Source: Paraescarpia echinospica
Taxonomy: Eukaryota > Annelida > Polychaeta > Sabellida > Siboglinidae
Reading direction: 5' to 3'
Length of the DNA: 64,000 nucleotides
NCBI GenBank assembly: GCA_020002185.1
Contig: CM034543.1
Coordinates: forward strand, 25,845,462-25,909,461
The notes under the pieces are model-generated. The model was not told the DNA's origin. It saw only the letters and a program-made list of their open reading frames with translations, and did no database searches. Positions 43,801 through 55,437 of this stretch are shown here, one piece after another. The position numbers and the translations under genes were made by a program. Position 1 is the first letter of the stretch. Each line of letters begins with the position of its first letter.

Positions 43801-44835
43801 CCTTGACAGTACGTACAGTGTATATATCAGGCCCACCTTGACAGTACATACAGTGTATATATCAGGCCCACCTTGACAGTAAATACAGTGTATATATCAG
43901 GCCCACCTTGACAGTACGTACAGTGTATATATCAGGCCCACCTTGACAGTACGTACAGTGTATCTATCAGGCCGACCTTGACAGTACGTACAGTGTATAT
44001 ATCAGGCCCACCTTGACAGTTCGTACAGTGTATATATCAGGCCCACCTTGACAGTACGTACAGTGTATATATCGGGCCCACCTTGACAGTACTTACAGTG
44101 TATATATCTGGCCCATCTTGACAGTACGTACAGTGTATATATCAGGCCCACCTCGACAGTACATACAGTATATATATATCAGGCCCACCACGACAGTACA
44201 TACAGCGTATATATCAGGCCCACCTCGACAGTACGTACAGTGTATATATCAGGCCCACCTCGACAGTACATACAGTGTATATATCAGGTCCACCTCGACA
44301 GTACATACAGTGTATATATCAGGCCCACCTCGACAGTACATACAGTGTATATATCAGGCCCAGCTCTACAGTACGTACAGTGTATATGTCAGGCCCACCT
44401 TGACAGTACGTACATTGTATATATCAGGCCCACCTCGACCGTACGTACATTGTATATATCAGGCCCACCTCGACAGTACGTACAGTGTATATATCAGACT
44501 CACCTTGACAGTACGCACAGTGTATATATCAGACCCACCTTGACAGTATGTACAGTATATATCAGGCCCACCTCGACAGTACGTACAACGTATATATCAG
44601 ACTCACCTTGACAGTACGTACATTGTATATATCAGGCCCACCTTGACAGTACGTACAGTGTATATATCAGACTCACCTTGACAGTACGTACAGTGTATAT
44701 ATATCAGACTCAACTTGTCAGTACGTACAGTGTATATATCGGGTCCACCTCGACAGTATGCACAGTGTATATATCACGCCCACCTCGACAGCACGTACAG
44801 TGTATATATCAGACCTACCTTGACTGTACGTACAC
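40846..44835 (+). repeat. 35-bp minisatellite carrying an exon end and donor, about 114 units
   Basis: Unit AGGCCCACCT(C/T)GACA|GTACGT followed by ACAGTGTATATATC. The first part copies the last 15 bases of the exon at 40756 and GTACGT is its donor, so almost every unit presents an exon edge plus a good 5' splice site. Variants: GTACGT to GTACAT or GTATGT, and T/C at position 11. In + frames the unit has no stop when it carries CTCGAC and one stop when it carries CTTGAC. This creates long open frames with a 35-residue Tyr/Pro-rich period (for example 40929-41729, 42897-43736). Confidence 0.97.
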
Positions 44836-45150
44836 AGAGTGACAGGCCCAAAGTTAGGTCTATAGTTATTTACTTACATGGTTGTGATATGTTTTTCTAG
44901 AGGGGCTTTCTCCAGAGGGTGCCACTGTTGTGTTACGTTCGTTCTACCGTTGCCGTACTTGATGACAGCCGGTCAGCGGGAACTATTTTAAAATCAAAAT
45001 AATATAATGATGAAGACTGCTGCGCTTGTTTTGTTGCTCCTTGGGTGGGTGTAAGCTAGTCCGTAAATATTGTGATTATAAGTTAATCATGGCAATGAAC
45101 AATGTAGACCCCTTTGCAGAACTACATATATGTGGTATTGCCTGCGTCAG
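44836..45150 (+). other. Intron end
   Basis: No coding signal until the acceptor at 45150. Contains no repeat I recognise. Confidence 0.4.
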
Positions 45151-45281
45151 GACTGCTGAAGATGACAGACGAGAGGAATACGGACAAGGATGCGTGGAAC
45201 TTCTATGAGAGCGGAATTCTCTCCATTGAGATAATCAAGGATGGAGGTCTTCAGAAGATTCACTTCACTTGCGTGGACAAG
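45151..45281 (+). CDS. IP3R/RyR-like channel exon ('IEIV' linker region)
   Basis: Acceptor GCCTGCGTCAG, 131 nt, phase 1 in (matching the exon at 40756) and phase 0 out, donor AAG|GTATGT. It reads DERNTDKDAWNFYESGILSI then EIIKDGGLQKIHFTCVDK. This is the conserved pre-pore linker: IP3R '[20 protein letters not shown]', RyR '[20 protein letters not shown]'. The motif IEI-basic/acid-IxF is well kept, which makes this one of the most secure exon assignments. Confidence 0.8.
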
Positions 45282-45395
45282 GTATGTTCATGTATCATTT
45301 CACCAGCATGGACAAGGTATGTTCATGTATTATTTCACCTGCATGGACAAGGTGTGTTCATGTATCATTTCACCTGCATGGATAAGGTGTTTTTA
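45264..45395 (+). repeat. 35-bp repeat carrying the donor of the preceding exon, 4 units
   Basis: CACTTGCGTGGACAAG|GTATGT and the following intron bases are repeated as CACC(A/T)GCATGGACAAG|GT(A/G)TGT three more times (last unit GATAAG|GTGTTT). Young, short array of the same junction-spanning kind as its larger neighbours. Confidence 0.9.
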
Positions 45396-45603
45396 TTTAG
45401 TGTGTTCATGCATCATCTTACAATTTTTATAGGAACTTTTTTGCCAGCAACTGACATCTTTGTGGTCAAATTCAAGTTTGTGGTACATTCGTCAGATCAG
45501 GAAACTTTTTGTTAAAAATTATTTATTAATAAGTTCACAATGCGAGTGAACGTGTCTGCCAAAAGTCCTGCTTACACGTTAAAGTTCCTCCCTCTGCCAC
45601 CAG

Positions 45604-45773
45604 ATGGTGCTGCGAGAGGACGTCAAGGAGAAGTTCAAGTACGATGTAGATCGGTCGTCTCCGAGCAGCAAGTTGAGGGAGTTGATCGACTGGTCGGGGA
45701 ATATCTTGTATGACTTCAAGTACACAAGGAAGGTGTACGCTAACCTACTGCTCGGGATCTTTGTCAAGTACTG
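45604..45773 (+). CDS. IP3R/RyR-like channel exon (pre-TM1 linker)
   Basis: Acceptor CTCTGCCACCAG, 170 nt, phase 0 in and phase 2 out, donor TACTG|GTGAGT. It reads MVLREDVKEKFKYDVDRSSP then SSKLRELIDWSGNILYDFKY and TRKVYANLLLGIFVKYW. It parallels IP3R '[23 protein letters not shown]...[20 protein letters not shown]' up to the start of the membrane domain. The last 58 bases plus the donor are the seed of the 107-bp array. The array units read ANPLLRFF where the exon reads ANLLLGIF. Confidence 0.8.
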
Positions 45774-48700
45774 GTGAGTTTACTCTAGTTATGTCTGTCT
45801 CGGAGTATAGGTCTTCATGACATCAAGTACACAATGAAGGTATACGCTAACCCACTGCTCATGTTCTTTGTCAAGTACTGGTGAGTTTACTCTAGTTATG
45901 TCTGTCTCGGAGTATAGGTCTTTATGACATCAAGTACACAAGGAAGGTATACGCTAACCCACTGCTCAGGTTCTTTGTCAAGTACTGGTGAGTTTACCCT
46001 AGTTATGTCTGTCTCGGAGTATAGGTCTTTATGACATCAAGTACACAAGGAAGGTATACGCTAACCCACTGCTCAGGTTCTTTGTCAAGTACTGGTGAGT
46101 TTACTCCAGTTCACTGCTCAGGTTCTTTGTCAAGTACTGGTGAGTTTACTCTAGTTATGTCTGTCTTGGAGTATAGGTCTTTATGACATCAAGTACACAA
46201 GGAAGGTATGCGCTAACCCACTGCTCATGTTCTTTGTCATGTACTGGTGAGTTTACTCTAGTTATGTCTGTCTCGGAGTATAGGTCTTTATGACATCAAG
46301 TACACAAGGAAGGTGTACGCTAACCCACTGCTCAGGTTCTTTGTCGAGTACTGGTGAGTTTACTCTAGTTATGTCTGTCTCAGAGTATAGGTCTTTATGA
46401 CATCAAGTACACAAGGAAGGTGTACGCTAACCCACTGCTCAGGTTCTTTGTCAAGTACTGGTGAGTTTACTCTAGTTATGTCTGTCTCGGAGTATAGGTC
46501 TTTATGACATCAAGTACACAAGGAAGGTGTACGCTAACCCACTGCTCAGGTTCTTTGTCAAGTACTGGTGAGTTTACTCTAGTTATGTCTGTCTCGGAGT
46601 ATAGGTCTTTATGACATCAAGTACACAAGGAAGGTATACGCTAACCCACTGCTCATGTTCTTTGTCAAGTACTGGTGAGTTTACTCTAGTTATGTCTGTC
46701 TCGGAGTATAGGTCTTTATGACATCAAGTACACAAGGAAGGTATACGCTAACCCACTGCTCAGGTTCTTTGTCAAGTACTGGTGAGTTTACTCTAGTTAT
46801 GTCTGTCTCGGAGTATAGGTCTTTATGACATCAAGTACACAAGGAAGGTATACACTAACCCACTGCTCATGTTCTTTGTCAAGTACTGGTGAGTTTACTC
46901 TAGTTATGTCTGTCTCGGAGTATAGGTCTTTATGACATCAAGTACACAAGGAAGGTGTACGCTAACCCACTGCTCAGGTTCTTTGTCAAGTACTGGTAAG
47001 TTTACTCTAGTTATGTCTGTCTCGGAATATAGGTCTTTATGACATCAAGTACACAAGGAAGGTATACACTAACCCACTGCTCATGTTCTTTGTCAAGTAC
47101 TGGTGAGTTTACTCTAGTTATGTCTGTCTCGGAGTATAGGTCTTTATGACATCAAGTACACAAGGAAGGTATACACTAACCCACTGCTCATGTTCTTTGT
47201 CAAGTACTGGTGAGTTTACTCTAGTTATGTCTGTCTCGGAGTATAGGTCTTTATGACATCAAGTACACAAGGAAGGTATACGCTAACCCACTGCTCATGT
47301 TCTTTGTCAAGTACTGGTGAGTTTACTCTAGTTATGTCTGTCTCGGAGTATAGGTCTTTATGACATCAGGTACACAAGGAAGGTATACTAAACCCACTGC
47401 TCATGTTCTTTGTCAAGTACTGGTGAGTTTACTCTAGTTATGTCTGTCTCGGAGTATAGGTCTTTATGACATCAAGTACACAAGGAAGGTATACGCTAAC
47501 CCACTGCTCAGGTTCTTTGTCAAGTACTGGTGAGTTTACTCCAGTTCACTGCTCAGGTTCTTTGTCAAGTACTGGTGAGTTTACTCTAGTTATGTCTGTC
47601 TTGGAGTATAGGTCTTTATGACATCAAGTACACAAGGAAGGTATACGCTAACCCACTGCTCATGTTCTTTGTCATGTACTGGTGAGTTTACTCTAGTTAT
47701 GTCTGTCTCGGAGTATAGGTCTTTATGACATCAAGTACACAAGGAAGGTGTACGCTAACCCACTGCTCAGGTTCTTTGTCAAGTACTGGTGAGTTTACTC
47801 TAGTTATGTCTGTCTCGGAGTATAGGTCTTTATGACATCAAGTACACAAGGAAGGTGTACGCTAACCCACTGCTCAGGTTCTTTGTCAAGTATTGGTGAG
47901 TTTACTCTAGTTATGTCTGTCTCGGAGTATAGGTCTTTATGACATCAAGTACACAAGGAAGGTATACACTAACCCACTGCTCATGTTCTTTGTCAAGTAC
48001 TGGTGAGTTTACTCTAGTTATGTCTGTCTCGGAGTATAGGTCTTTATGACATCAAGTACACAAGGAAGGTGTACGCTAACCCACTGCTCAGGTTCTTTGT
48101 CAAGTACTGGTAAGTTTACTCTAGTTATGTCTGTCTCGGAATATAGGTCTTTATGACATCAAGTACACAAGGAAGGTATACACTAACCCACTGCTCATGT
48201 TCTTTGTCAAGTACTGGTGAGTTTACTCTAGTTATGTCTGTCTCGGAGTATAGGTCTTTATGACATCAAGTACACAAGGAAGGTATACACTAACCCACTG
48301 CTCATGTTCTTTGTCAAGTACTGGTGAGTTTACTCTAGTTATGTCTGTCTCGGAGTATATGTCTTTATGACATCAAGTACACAAGGAAGGTATACGCTAA
48401 CCCACTGCTCATGTTCTTTGTCAAGTACTGGTGAGTTTACTCTAGTTATGTCTGTCTCGGAGTATAGGTCTTTATGACATCAGGTACACAAGGAAGGTAT
48501 ACGCTAACCCACTGCTCATGTTCTTTGTCAAGTACTGGTGAGTTTACTCTAGTTATGTCTGTCTCGGAGTATAGGTCTTTATGACATCAAGTACACAAGG
48601 AAGGTATACGCTAACCCACTGCTCATGTTCTTTGTCAAGTACTGGTGAGTTTACTCTAGTTATGTCTGTCTCGGAGTATAGGTCTTTGATGACATCAAGT

Positions 48701-50601
48701 ACACAAGGAAGGTTTACGCTAACCCACTGCTCAGGTTCTTTGTCAAGTACTGGTGAGTTTACTCTAGTTATGTCTGTCTCGGAATATAGGTCTTTATGAC
48801 ATCAAGTACACAAGGAAGGTATACACTAACCCACTGCTCATGTTCTTTGTCAAGTACTGGTGAGTTTACTCTAGTTATGTCTGTCTCGGAGTATAGGTCT
48901 TTATGACATCAAGTACACAAGGAAGGTATACGCTAACCCACTGCTCATGTTCTTTGTCAAGTACTGGTGAGTTTACTCTAGTTATGTCTGTCTCGGAGTA
49001 TAGGTCTTTATGACATCAAGTACACAAGGAAGGTATACACTAACCCACTGCTCAGGTTCTTTGTCAAATACTGGTGAGTTTACTCTAGTTATGTCTGTCT
49101 CGGAGTATAGGTCTTTATGACATCAAGTACACAAGGAAGGTATACGCTAACCCACTGCTCAGGTTCTTTGTCAAGTACTGGTGAGTTTACTCTAGTTATG
49201 TCTGTCTCGAATTATATAGGTCTTTTATGATGACATCAGGGAAATTACACAAGGAAGGTATACGCTAACCCACTCAGGTTCTTTGTCAGGTACTGGTGAG
49301 TTTACTCTAGTTATGTCTGTCTCGGAGTATAGGTCTTTATGACATCAAGTACACAAGGAAGGTGTACGCTAACCCACTGCTCAGGTTCTTTGTCGAGTAC
49401 TGGTGAGTTTACTCTAGTTATGTCTGTCTCAGAGTATAGGTCTTTATGACATCAAGTACACAAGGAAGGTGTACGCTAACCCACTGCTCAGGTTCTTTGT
49501 CAAGTACTGGTGAGTTTACTCTAGTTATGTCTGTCTCGGAGTATAGGTCTTTATGACATCAGGTCCACAAGGAAGGTGTACGCTAACCCACTGCTCAGGT
49601 TCTTTGTCAAGTACTGGTGAGCTTACTCTAGTTACGTCTGTCTCGGAGTATAGGTCTTTATGTCATCAGGTACACAAGGAAGGTGTACGCTAACCCACTG
49701 CTCAGGTTCTTTGTCAAGTACTGGTGAGCTTACTCTAGTTATGTCTGTCTCGGAGTATAGGTCTTTATGACATCAGGTACACAAGGAAGGTGTACGCTAA
49801 CCCACTGCTCAGGTTCTTTGTCAAATGTGGTGAGTTTTACTCTAGGGTTCATGTCCTGTCTCCAGGGAGTATAAGGAGTCTTTACCCAGGCATCAAAATT
49901 ACACAAGGAAGGTATGTCACACTAACCCACTGCTCCAGGTTCTTTTATCCAAATACTGGGTGAGTTTTACTCCTAGTTATGTCTGTCTCAGAGTATAGGT
50001 CTTTTATGACATCAAGTACACAAAGGAAGGTATCACATTAACCCACTTATCAGGTTCTTTGTCAAGAGTACTGGTGAGTTTACTCTAGTTATGTCTGTCT
50101 CAGGTATAGGTCTTTATGACATCAAGTACACAAGGAAGGTATACGCTAACCCACTGCTCAGGTTCTTTGTCAAGTACTGGTGAGTTTACTCTAGTTATGT
50201 CTGTCTCGGAGTATAGGTCTTTATGACATCAAGTACACAAGGAAGGTATGCACTAACCCACTGCTCAGGTTCTTTGTCAAGTACTGGTGAGTTTACTCTA
50301 GTTATGTCTGTCTCGGAGTATAGGTCTTTATGACATCAAGTACACAAGGAAGGTATACACTAACCCACTGCTCAGGTTCTTTGTCAAGTACTGGTGAGTT
50401 TACTCTAGTTATGTCTGTCTCGGAGTATAGGTCTTTATGACATCAAGTACACAAGGAAGGTATGCACTAACCCACTGCTCAGGTTCTTTGTCAAGTACTG
50501 GTGAGTTTACTCTAGTTATGTCTGTCTCGGAGTATAGGTCTTTATGACATCAAGTACACAAGGAAGGTGTACGCTAACCCACTGCTCAGGTTCTTTGTCA
50601 A
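45716..50601 (+). repeat. 107-bp minisatellite carrying an exon end and donor, about 45 units
   Basis: Unit: about 60 bases of exon 3' end (GACATCAAGTACACAAGGAA... to GTCAAGTACTG), the donor GTGAGT, then about 40 bases of intron to TATAGGTCTTTAT. Units differ at a few sites (GTATACGC/GTGTACGC, CTCAGG/CTCATG, CAAGTA/CAGGTA). Blocks of units repeat in the same order, which points to higher-order duplication. Most units keep the exon-derived frame and a consensus GTGAGT, so the intron holds about 45 strong donor copies. A degraded zone is at 49815-50090. Confidence 0.97.
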
Positions 50602-50953
50602 TTGTTACTGTTCTACCAATACTAAAATGATAGATGGTGATGTACAGAAATAGGAATAATGTGTAATACGTAATACGTATATGTAATATGTATTCATTGC
50701 CTAGAATTGTTCCACCAAAATAGATTACACACTTAATTTTATTCTTTTTGCCATTTGCTACACTGTAATATTGCAAATATATTAAATTACTATGTTAGTA
50801 ATATAATAATTTCCAAATTATGCTACAACTGTGATTACTCATATTAATTAAGACAGCAAGATTGCACCATTTATGGTATGTAAAAAAGCAGTGACATAAG
50901 CACTGTAAACTAAGTATATATAGTGATGATGTGTGATTTTCTCACCATGGCAG
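50602..50953 (+). other. Unique intron end
   Basis: AT-rich with GTAATACGTAATACGTATAT words. No further exon. Confidence 0.5.
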
Positions 50954-51014
50954 GTGGCACTACAACATCGGGATGATCTTTGTGAGCTTTCTCTTCTCTG
51001 TACTCATTACGGTC
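50954..51014 (+). CDS. IP3R/RyR-like channel exon, first transmembrane segment (cut by gap)
   Basis: Acceptor CACCATGGCAG; the first G completes the Trp codon split by the previous exon (phase 2). It reads WHYNIGMIFVSFLFSVLITV and then the gap. The aligned IP3R stretch is '[23 protein letters not shown]', i.e. TM1 of the channel domain. The remaining transmembrane segments and the pore selectivity filter are not in the window: contig 3 contains no channel exon. Confidence 0.75.
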
Positions 51015-52014
51015 NNNNNNNNNNNNNNNNNNNNNNNNNNNNNNNNNNNNNNNNNNNNNNNNNNNNNNNNNNNNNNNNNNNNNNNNNNNNNNNNNNNNNN
51101 NNNNNNNNNNNNNNNNNNNNNNNNNNNNNNNNNNNNNNNNNNNNNNNNNNNNNNNNNNNNNNNNNNNNNNNNNNNNNNNNNNNNNNNNNNNNNNNNNNNN
51201 NNNNNNNNNNNNNNNNNNNNNNNNNNNNNNNNNNNNNNNNNNNNNNNNNNNNNNNNNNNNNNNNNNNNNNNNNNNNNNNNNNNNNNNNNNNNNNNNNNNN
51301 NNNNNNNNNNNNNNNNNNNNNNNNNNNNNNNNNNNNNNNNNNNNNNNNNNNNNNNNNNNNNNNNNNNNNNNNNNNNNNNNNNNNNNNNNNNNNNNNNNNN
51401 NNNNNNNNNNNNNNNNNNNNNNNNNNNNNNNNNNNNNNNNNNNNNNNNNNNNNNNNNNNNNNNNNNNNNNNNNNNNNNNNNNNNNNNNNNNNNNNNNNNN
51501 NNNNNNNNNNNNNNNNNNNNNNNNNNNNNNNNNNNNNNNNNNNNNNNNNNNNNNNNNNNNNNNNNNNNNNNNNNNNNNNNNNNNNNNNNNNNNNNNNNNN
51601 NNNNNNNNNNNNNNNNNNNNNNNNNNNNNNNNNNNNNNNNNNNNNNNNNNNNNNNNNNNNNNNNNNNNNNNNNNNNNNNNNNNNNNNNNNNNNNNNNNNN
51701 NNNNNNNNNNNNNNNNNNNNNNNNNNNNNNNNNNNNNNNNNNNNNNNNNNNNNNNNNNNNNNNNNNNNNNNNNNNNNNNNNNNNNNNNNNNNNNNNNNNN
51801 NNNNNNNNNNNNNNNNNNNNNNNNNNNNNNNNNNNNNNNNNNNNNNNNNNNNNNNNNNNNNNNNNNNNNNNNNNNNNNNNNNNNNNNNNNNNNNNNNNNN
51901 NNNNNNNNNNNNNNNNNNNNNNNNNNNNNNNNNNNNNNNNNNNNNNNNNNNNNNNNNNNNNNNNNNNNNNNNNNNNNNNNNNNNNNNNNNNNNNNNNNNN
52001 NNNNNNNNNNNNNN
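51015..52014. other. Assembly gap (1000 N)
   Basis: Exactly 1000 N. Left side is a channel exon, right side begins inside a CR1 LINE. The true distance and order are unknown. Confidence 0.99.
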
Positions 52015-53812
52015 AAACAGAAAGTTCAGGATAAGGTCGGTCCTCTAGAAGATAGTGCTGGAAATACAATATCAGAGGGATTCTTAATGGCAGAAGACCT
52101 GAATGAGTATTTTAGTTCAGTGTTTACCAGGGAAGATATTAGTTCACTGCCAGTACCAGAGGCTAAGTTCAAGGGGGCAGATTCAGACTACATGTATTTA
52201 GGACAGTTAGTTGTAACCGCGGAAATGGTAGCTAAGAAAATAAGGGCTATGAAGGATAATAAATCACCTGGAGTGGACGGGATTCCGCCCAAACTACTAT
52301 TGGAAATTGTAGAACAAATTAGCGTACCGCTTGCAACAGTTTTCAATTTGTCATTAGAAGAGGGAGTGGTTCCTTTAGAATGGAAAGAGGCAAACATTAT
52401 ACCGTTATTTAAAAAAGGTTCGAGAAACAAGTCAGAGAACTATAGACCAGTGAGTTTAACATCAGTGATTTGCAAATTATTAGAAAGACTAATTAAAGAT
52501 CACATGGTGGATTTTCTTGTTAAACATAACTTGATAAACCCATCTCAACATGGGTTTTTAAAAGCCAGGTCATGCTTAACAAATATGTTATGTTTTTGGA
52601 AGACATCACTAGGTGGGTAGATGAGGGATCACCAGTAGATATCATCTATTTAGATTTTCAAAAAGCTTTCGACAAAGTACCACATCAAAGATTACTCCTT
52701 AAGCTAAAGGCTCATGGCATAGGAAATGGTATAATAAACTGGATAGAAAAATGGCTGAATGACAGAAGACAACGTGTAGTAGTTGATGGGGAGGCTTCAA
52801 ACTGGAAATCGGTATTGAGTGGGGTACCACAGGATCAGTACTAGGACCTATATTATTCTTAATATATATCAACGATTTGGACGATGATATAACAAGCAAG
52901 GTGTTAAAATTTGCGGATGATACAAAAGTGTTTAGAAGGATTAAAAGTGATGGAGACAGACAGCATTTACAAGATGATCTTGATAGGTTGATCAAATGGT
53001 CTGAAAAGTGGCAAATGCTGTTCAATTTTGGGAAATGTAAATGCCTCCACACAGGTCATGGGAATGAAGAGGTAAAATATAAAATGGGGGGTACTGTTCT
53101 AAGTACTACTGTAAAAGAAAAGGACTTGGGGTTAACCATTAGTGCTGATATGAAGGTTTCAGAGCAGTGCGGAATTGCAGCGTCAAAGGGAAATCAAATC
53201 CTTGGATTAATTAGGCGAAATATAGCGTATAAGAAAAAAGAATTAATAGTACCGCTGTACAAAACAATAGTGAGGCCTCATCTAGAATATTGTATACAAG
53301 CATGGAGGCCATATCGCAAGAAGGACATAGATATGCTAGAAAGAGTACAGAGGAGAGCGACTAAAATGATACCAAATCTGAGGGATCTTAGTTACGAAAT
53401 ACGCCTAAAAGAATGTGGTTTAACAACATTAGAGACCAGGAGATTGAGAGGAGATCACATAGAAGTGTTTAAAATATTGAATGGTTATGAAAATATTGAT
53501 AGAAACATTTTTTTCTCAGTTAAGAAAAATAGAAGGACCAGAGGACATGAAGCTACATTAGTAAAGGAGCAGTGTAGATTAGATATAAGAAAGTTCTCAT
53601 TCTCACAAAGGACTGTAAATGAATGGAACAGATTATCTCCTGATTGTGTTGGTGCTAGTAGCGTGAATATGTTTAAAAATAAAATCGACACACACCTTAA
53701 AAAGGCGGGATACATGTAGATAAAAAGTATTGGACTCTCGATAAGCCAAAAGGCTTCCTTGTCCACCTGCCATCCAGAGTAATTTTCTGGATGGCAATCT
53801 TGTTAAATCTTG
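52015..53812 (+). mobile_element. CR1-clade LINE (copy B), cut by the gap at its 5' side
   Basis: Starts within the linker before the RT domain (EDLNEYFSSVFTREDISSLP) and runs through KSPGVDGIPPKLL, YLDFQKAFDKVPHQRLLLK and a SGVPQ..SVLG motif. The catalytic FADDTKVF is near 52915, and the C-terminal domain ends at a stop at 53719. The 3' end GGCAATCTTGTTAAATCTTG is the CR1-style tail. Frameshifts at about 52600 and 52830 (single-base, the second in the GVPQG motif). The last 280 codons are open, so it is the youngest-looking of the three copies. Confidence 0.92.
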
Positions 53813-55437
53813 TTAATATGTTTTGACACTTGCATTGTTTTTATAGTGATTAACAATTAATTACAGAAATACTGCATACAATTATCACTAAATTAGGTTT
53901 TGACTGGGTTTTGACCACTATTCAGGGAAAATGAGCCTGGTTTTAACTGCCCGGGCGGTTAAAACCGGGCGGTTAAAACCATTCAACCCTGCATTTGACC
54001 AATCTATGTCACATTTGTTGGTGACTCCGAGTGTGCATCACCACAGTCGGCGCAGCCAGATCATGACTTATTCAGTTTCTATGAATGTAATACTAATTAT
54101 TATTATACCGGCTGTACCAATTCTGAAATACTTATCGAGACATAAGTCTTAGAGTTGTTGAAATTAATTTTTATACTGTCTGCATGCTTACCATTACAGT
54201 CTTGTCTTGCCAGTAATGATATTATATCATTTTAAGAATTTAACATGCAATTTGTTACTTTGAGAGATTAATTTCATATTCAAAACCAGAAACAATCAAT
54301 TCATTGTTACGGCTAATAATAGTAATATATATACTAACAATTATATTGGAAAACATTTTGTATTACTAATGCAAACCACGCTACTAACAAGGCAAAATCC
54401 TGACGTGCTCCTACTCTGGGCCCGCTGTCTTGCTTACATTTATCCAGGCGTTAAATAATATCCGGGTGACGTTTCTGCGCGTATCTAGGGGAATTAATTT
54501 AGCACCAGCTATGACTGTCGCGTTTTCAATTATCCGGGCGTTATGTATGTTTATATGTATATATATAATTACATATATGTCTATATACATAAATTATAAA
54601 ATGCTTGCTTCCCACAGACATAAACAATTTATGTCGTAAAATAGTTTCCTCTCCACGCACACGTCACGTGACTTATTCTTATACTTGGTCAGAAATCTGA
54701 AACAGCAAATTATAATTATGTACTCTAACTATAATGCTCGTAAACTAACTACTGGATATTATTTATCACTACGTGATCTACTGGTGCCAAATATTATGCC
54801 TTACATATGCACATAAACATCCCCCGGATAAAATTTAGGCGGAGAATCTGGACACATCGTTATCTGGTCCCGCCACACCGGATCCCCTTGTCAGGCTTGT
54901 GGCTTGTCAACTTGTTACCCTCACAAATATGTTGTGCGATTTTGTTTCACGGATACTAAATTAATTAGTTACATTTCACGTGTAGTTTCTAAACTGGTTG
55001 ACGTATGTTGTATTACTTACTTGACATGCATTGCAGATTTCCAATGTCAATAAACACTATTCCAGATATCCAGTGTTATTTGCGACCAATTCATTCGACA
55101 AGCTGGAATTTATTGAACAAACGGTGGCGCCACCTCACGGTGTCTGTATTATCCCGGTGAAGTCACACAGCCTGGCGAGAGTCGGATAAACGAGACTAGC
55201 AAAGCCTAGCATAGCGTTGGACTTTGGAAAAACTATTCTGTGTGTAGTTTGTAGAAACTACGCGCATTTGGTGACGTGATTTTCTGCCCAACAATGGCGC
55301 GGTCCGTGACATTCGGTAGTTGTGTGTTCAAACATGTCTTTCCTTAACTAACGCTTCAATGTGATTGTAGTTGCAAATGTTTGGTTTGCATTAACCATTT
55401 GGTGCACAATAAAAAATTGCATTTTGTTTCCCTCTAG
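53813..55437. other. No gene recognised
   Basis: AT-rich. A short inverted/tandem word CCGGGCGGTTAAAACC occurs twice at 53950-53980. No exon that I can defend. Confidence 0.4.

Noticed and set aside
40929..43806. Long open frames with 35-residue repeats (TVYISGPPRQYVQCIYQAHL type)
   Set aside because: A stop-free 35-bp unit read through all three frames in turn; it is intronic and derived from an exon end and donor. Not a protein gene, although read-through from the exon is possible in principle.
45716..50601. 107-bp units as a series of alternative mini-exons
   Set aside because: Each unit has an AG before and GTGAGT after the exon-like part, but the implied introns would be about 35 nt, too short for normal splicing. 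Repeated donors are the simpler reading.
54430..54639. Small open frame with hydrophobic C-terminus
   Set aside because: AT-rich (ATAT)n-driven translation; no splice or promoter context.
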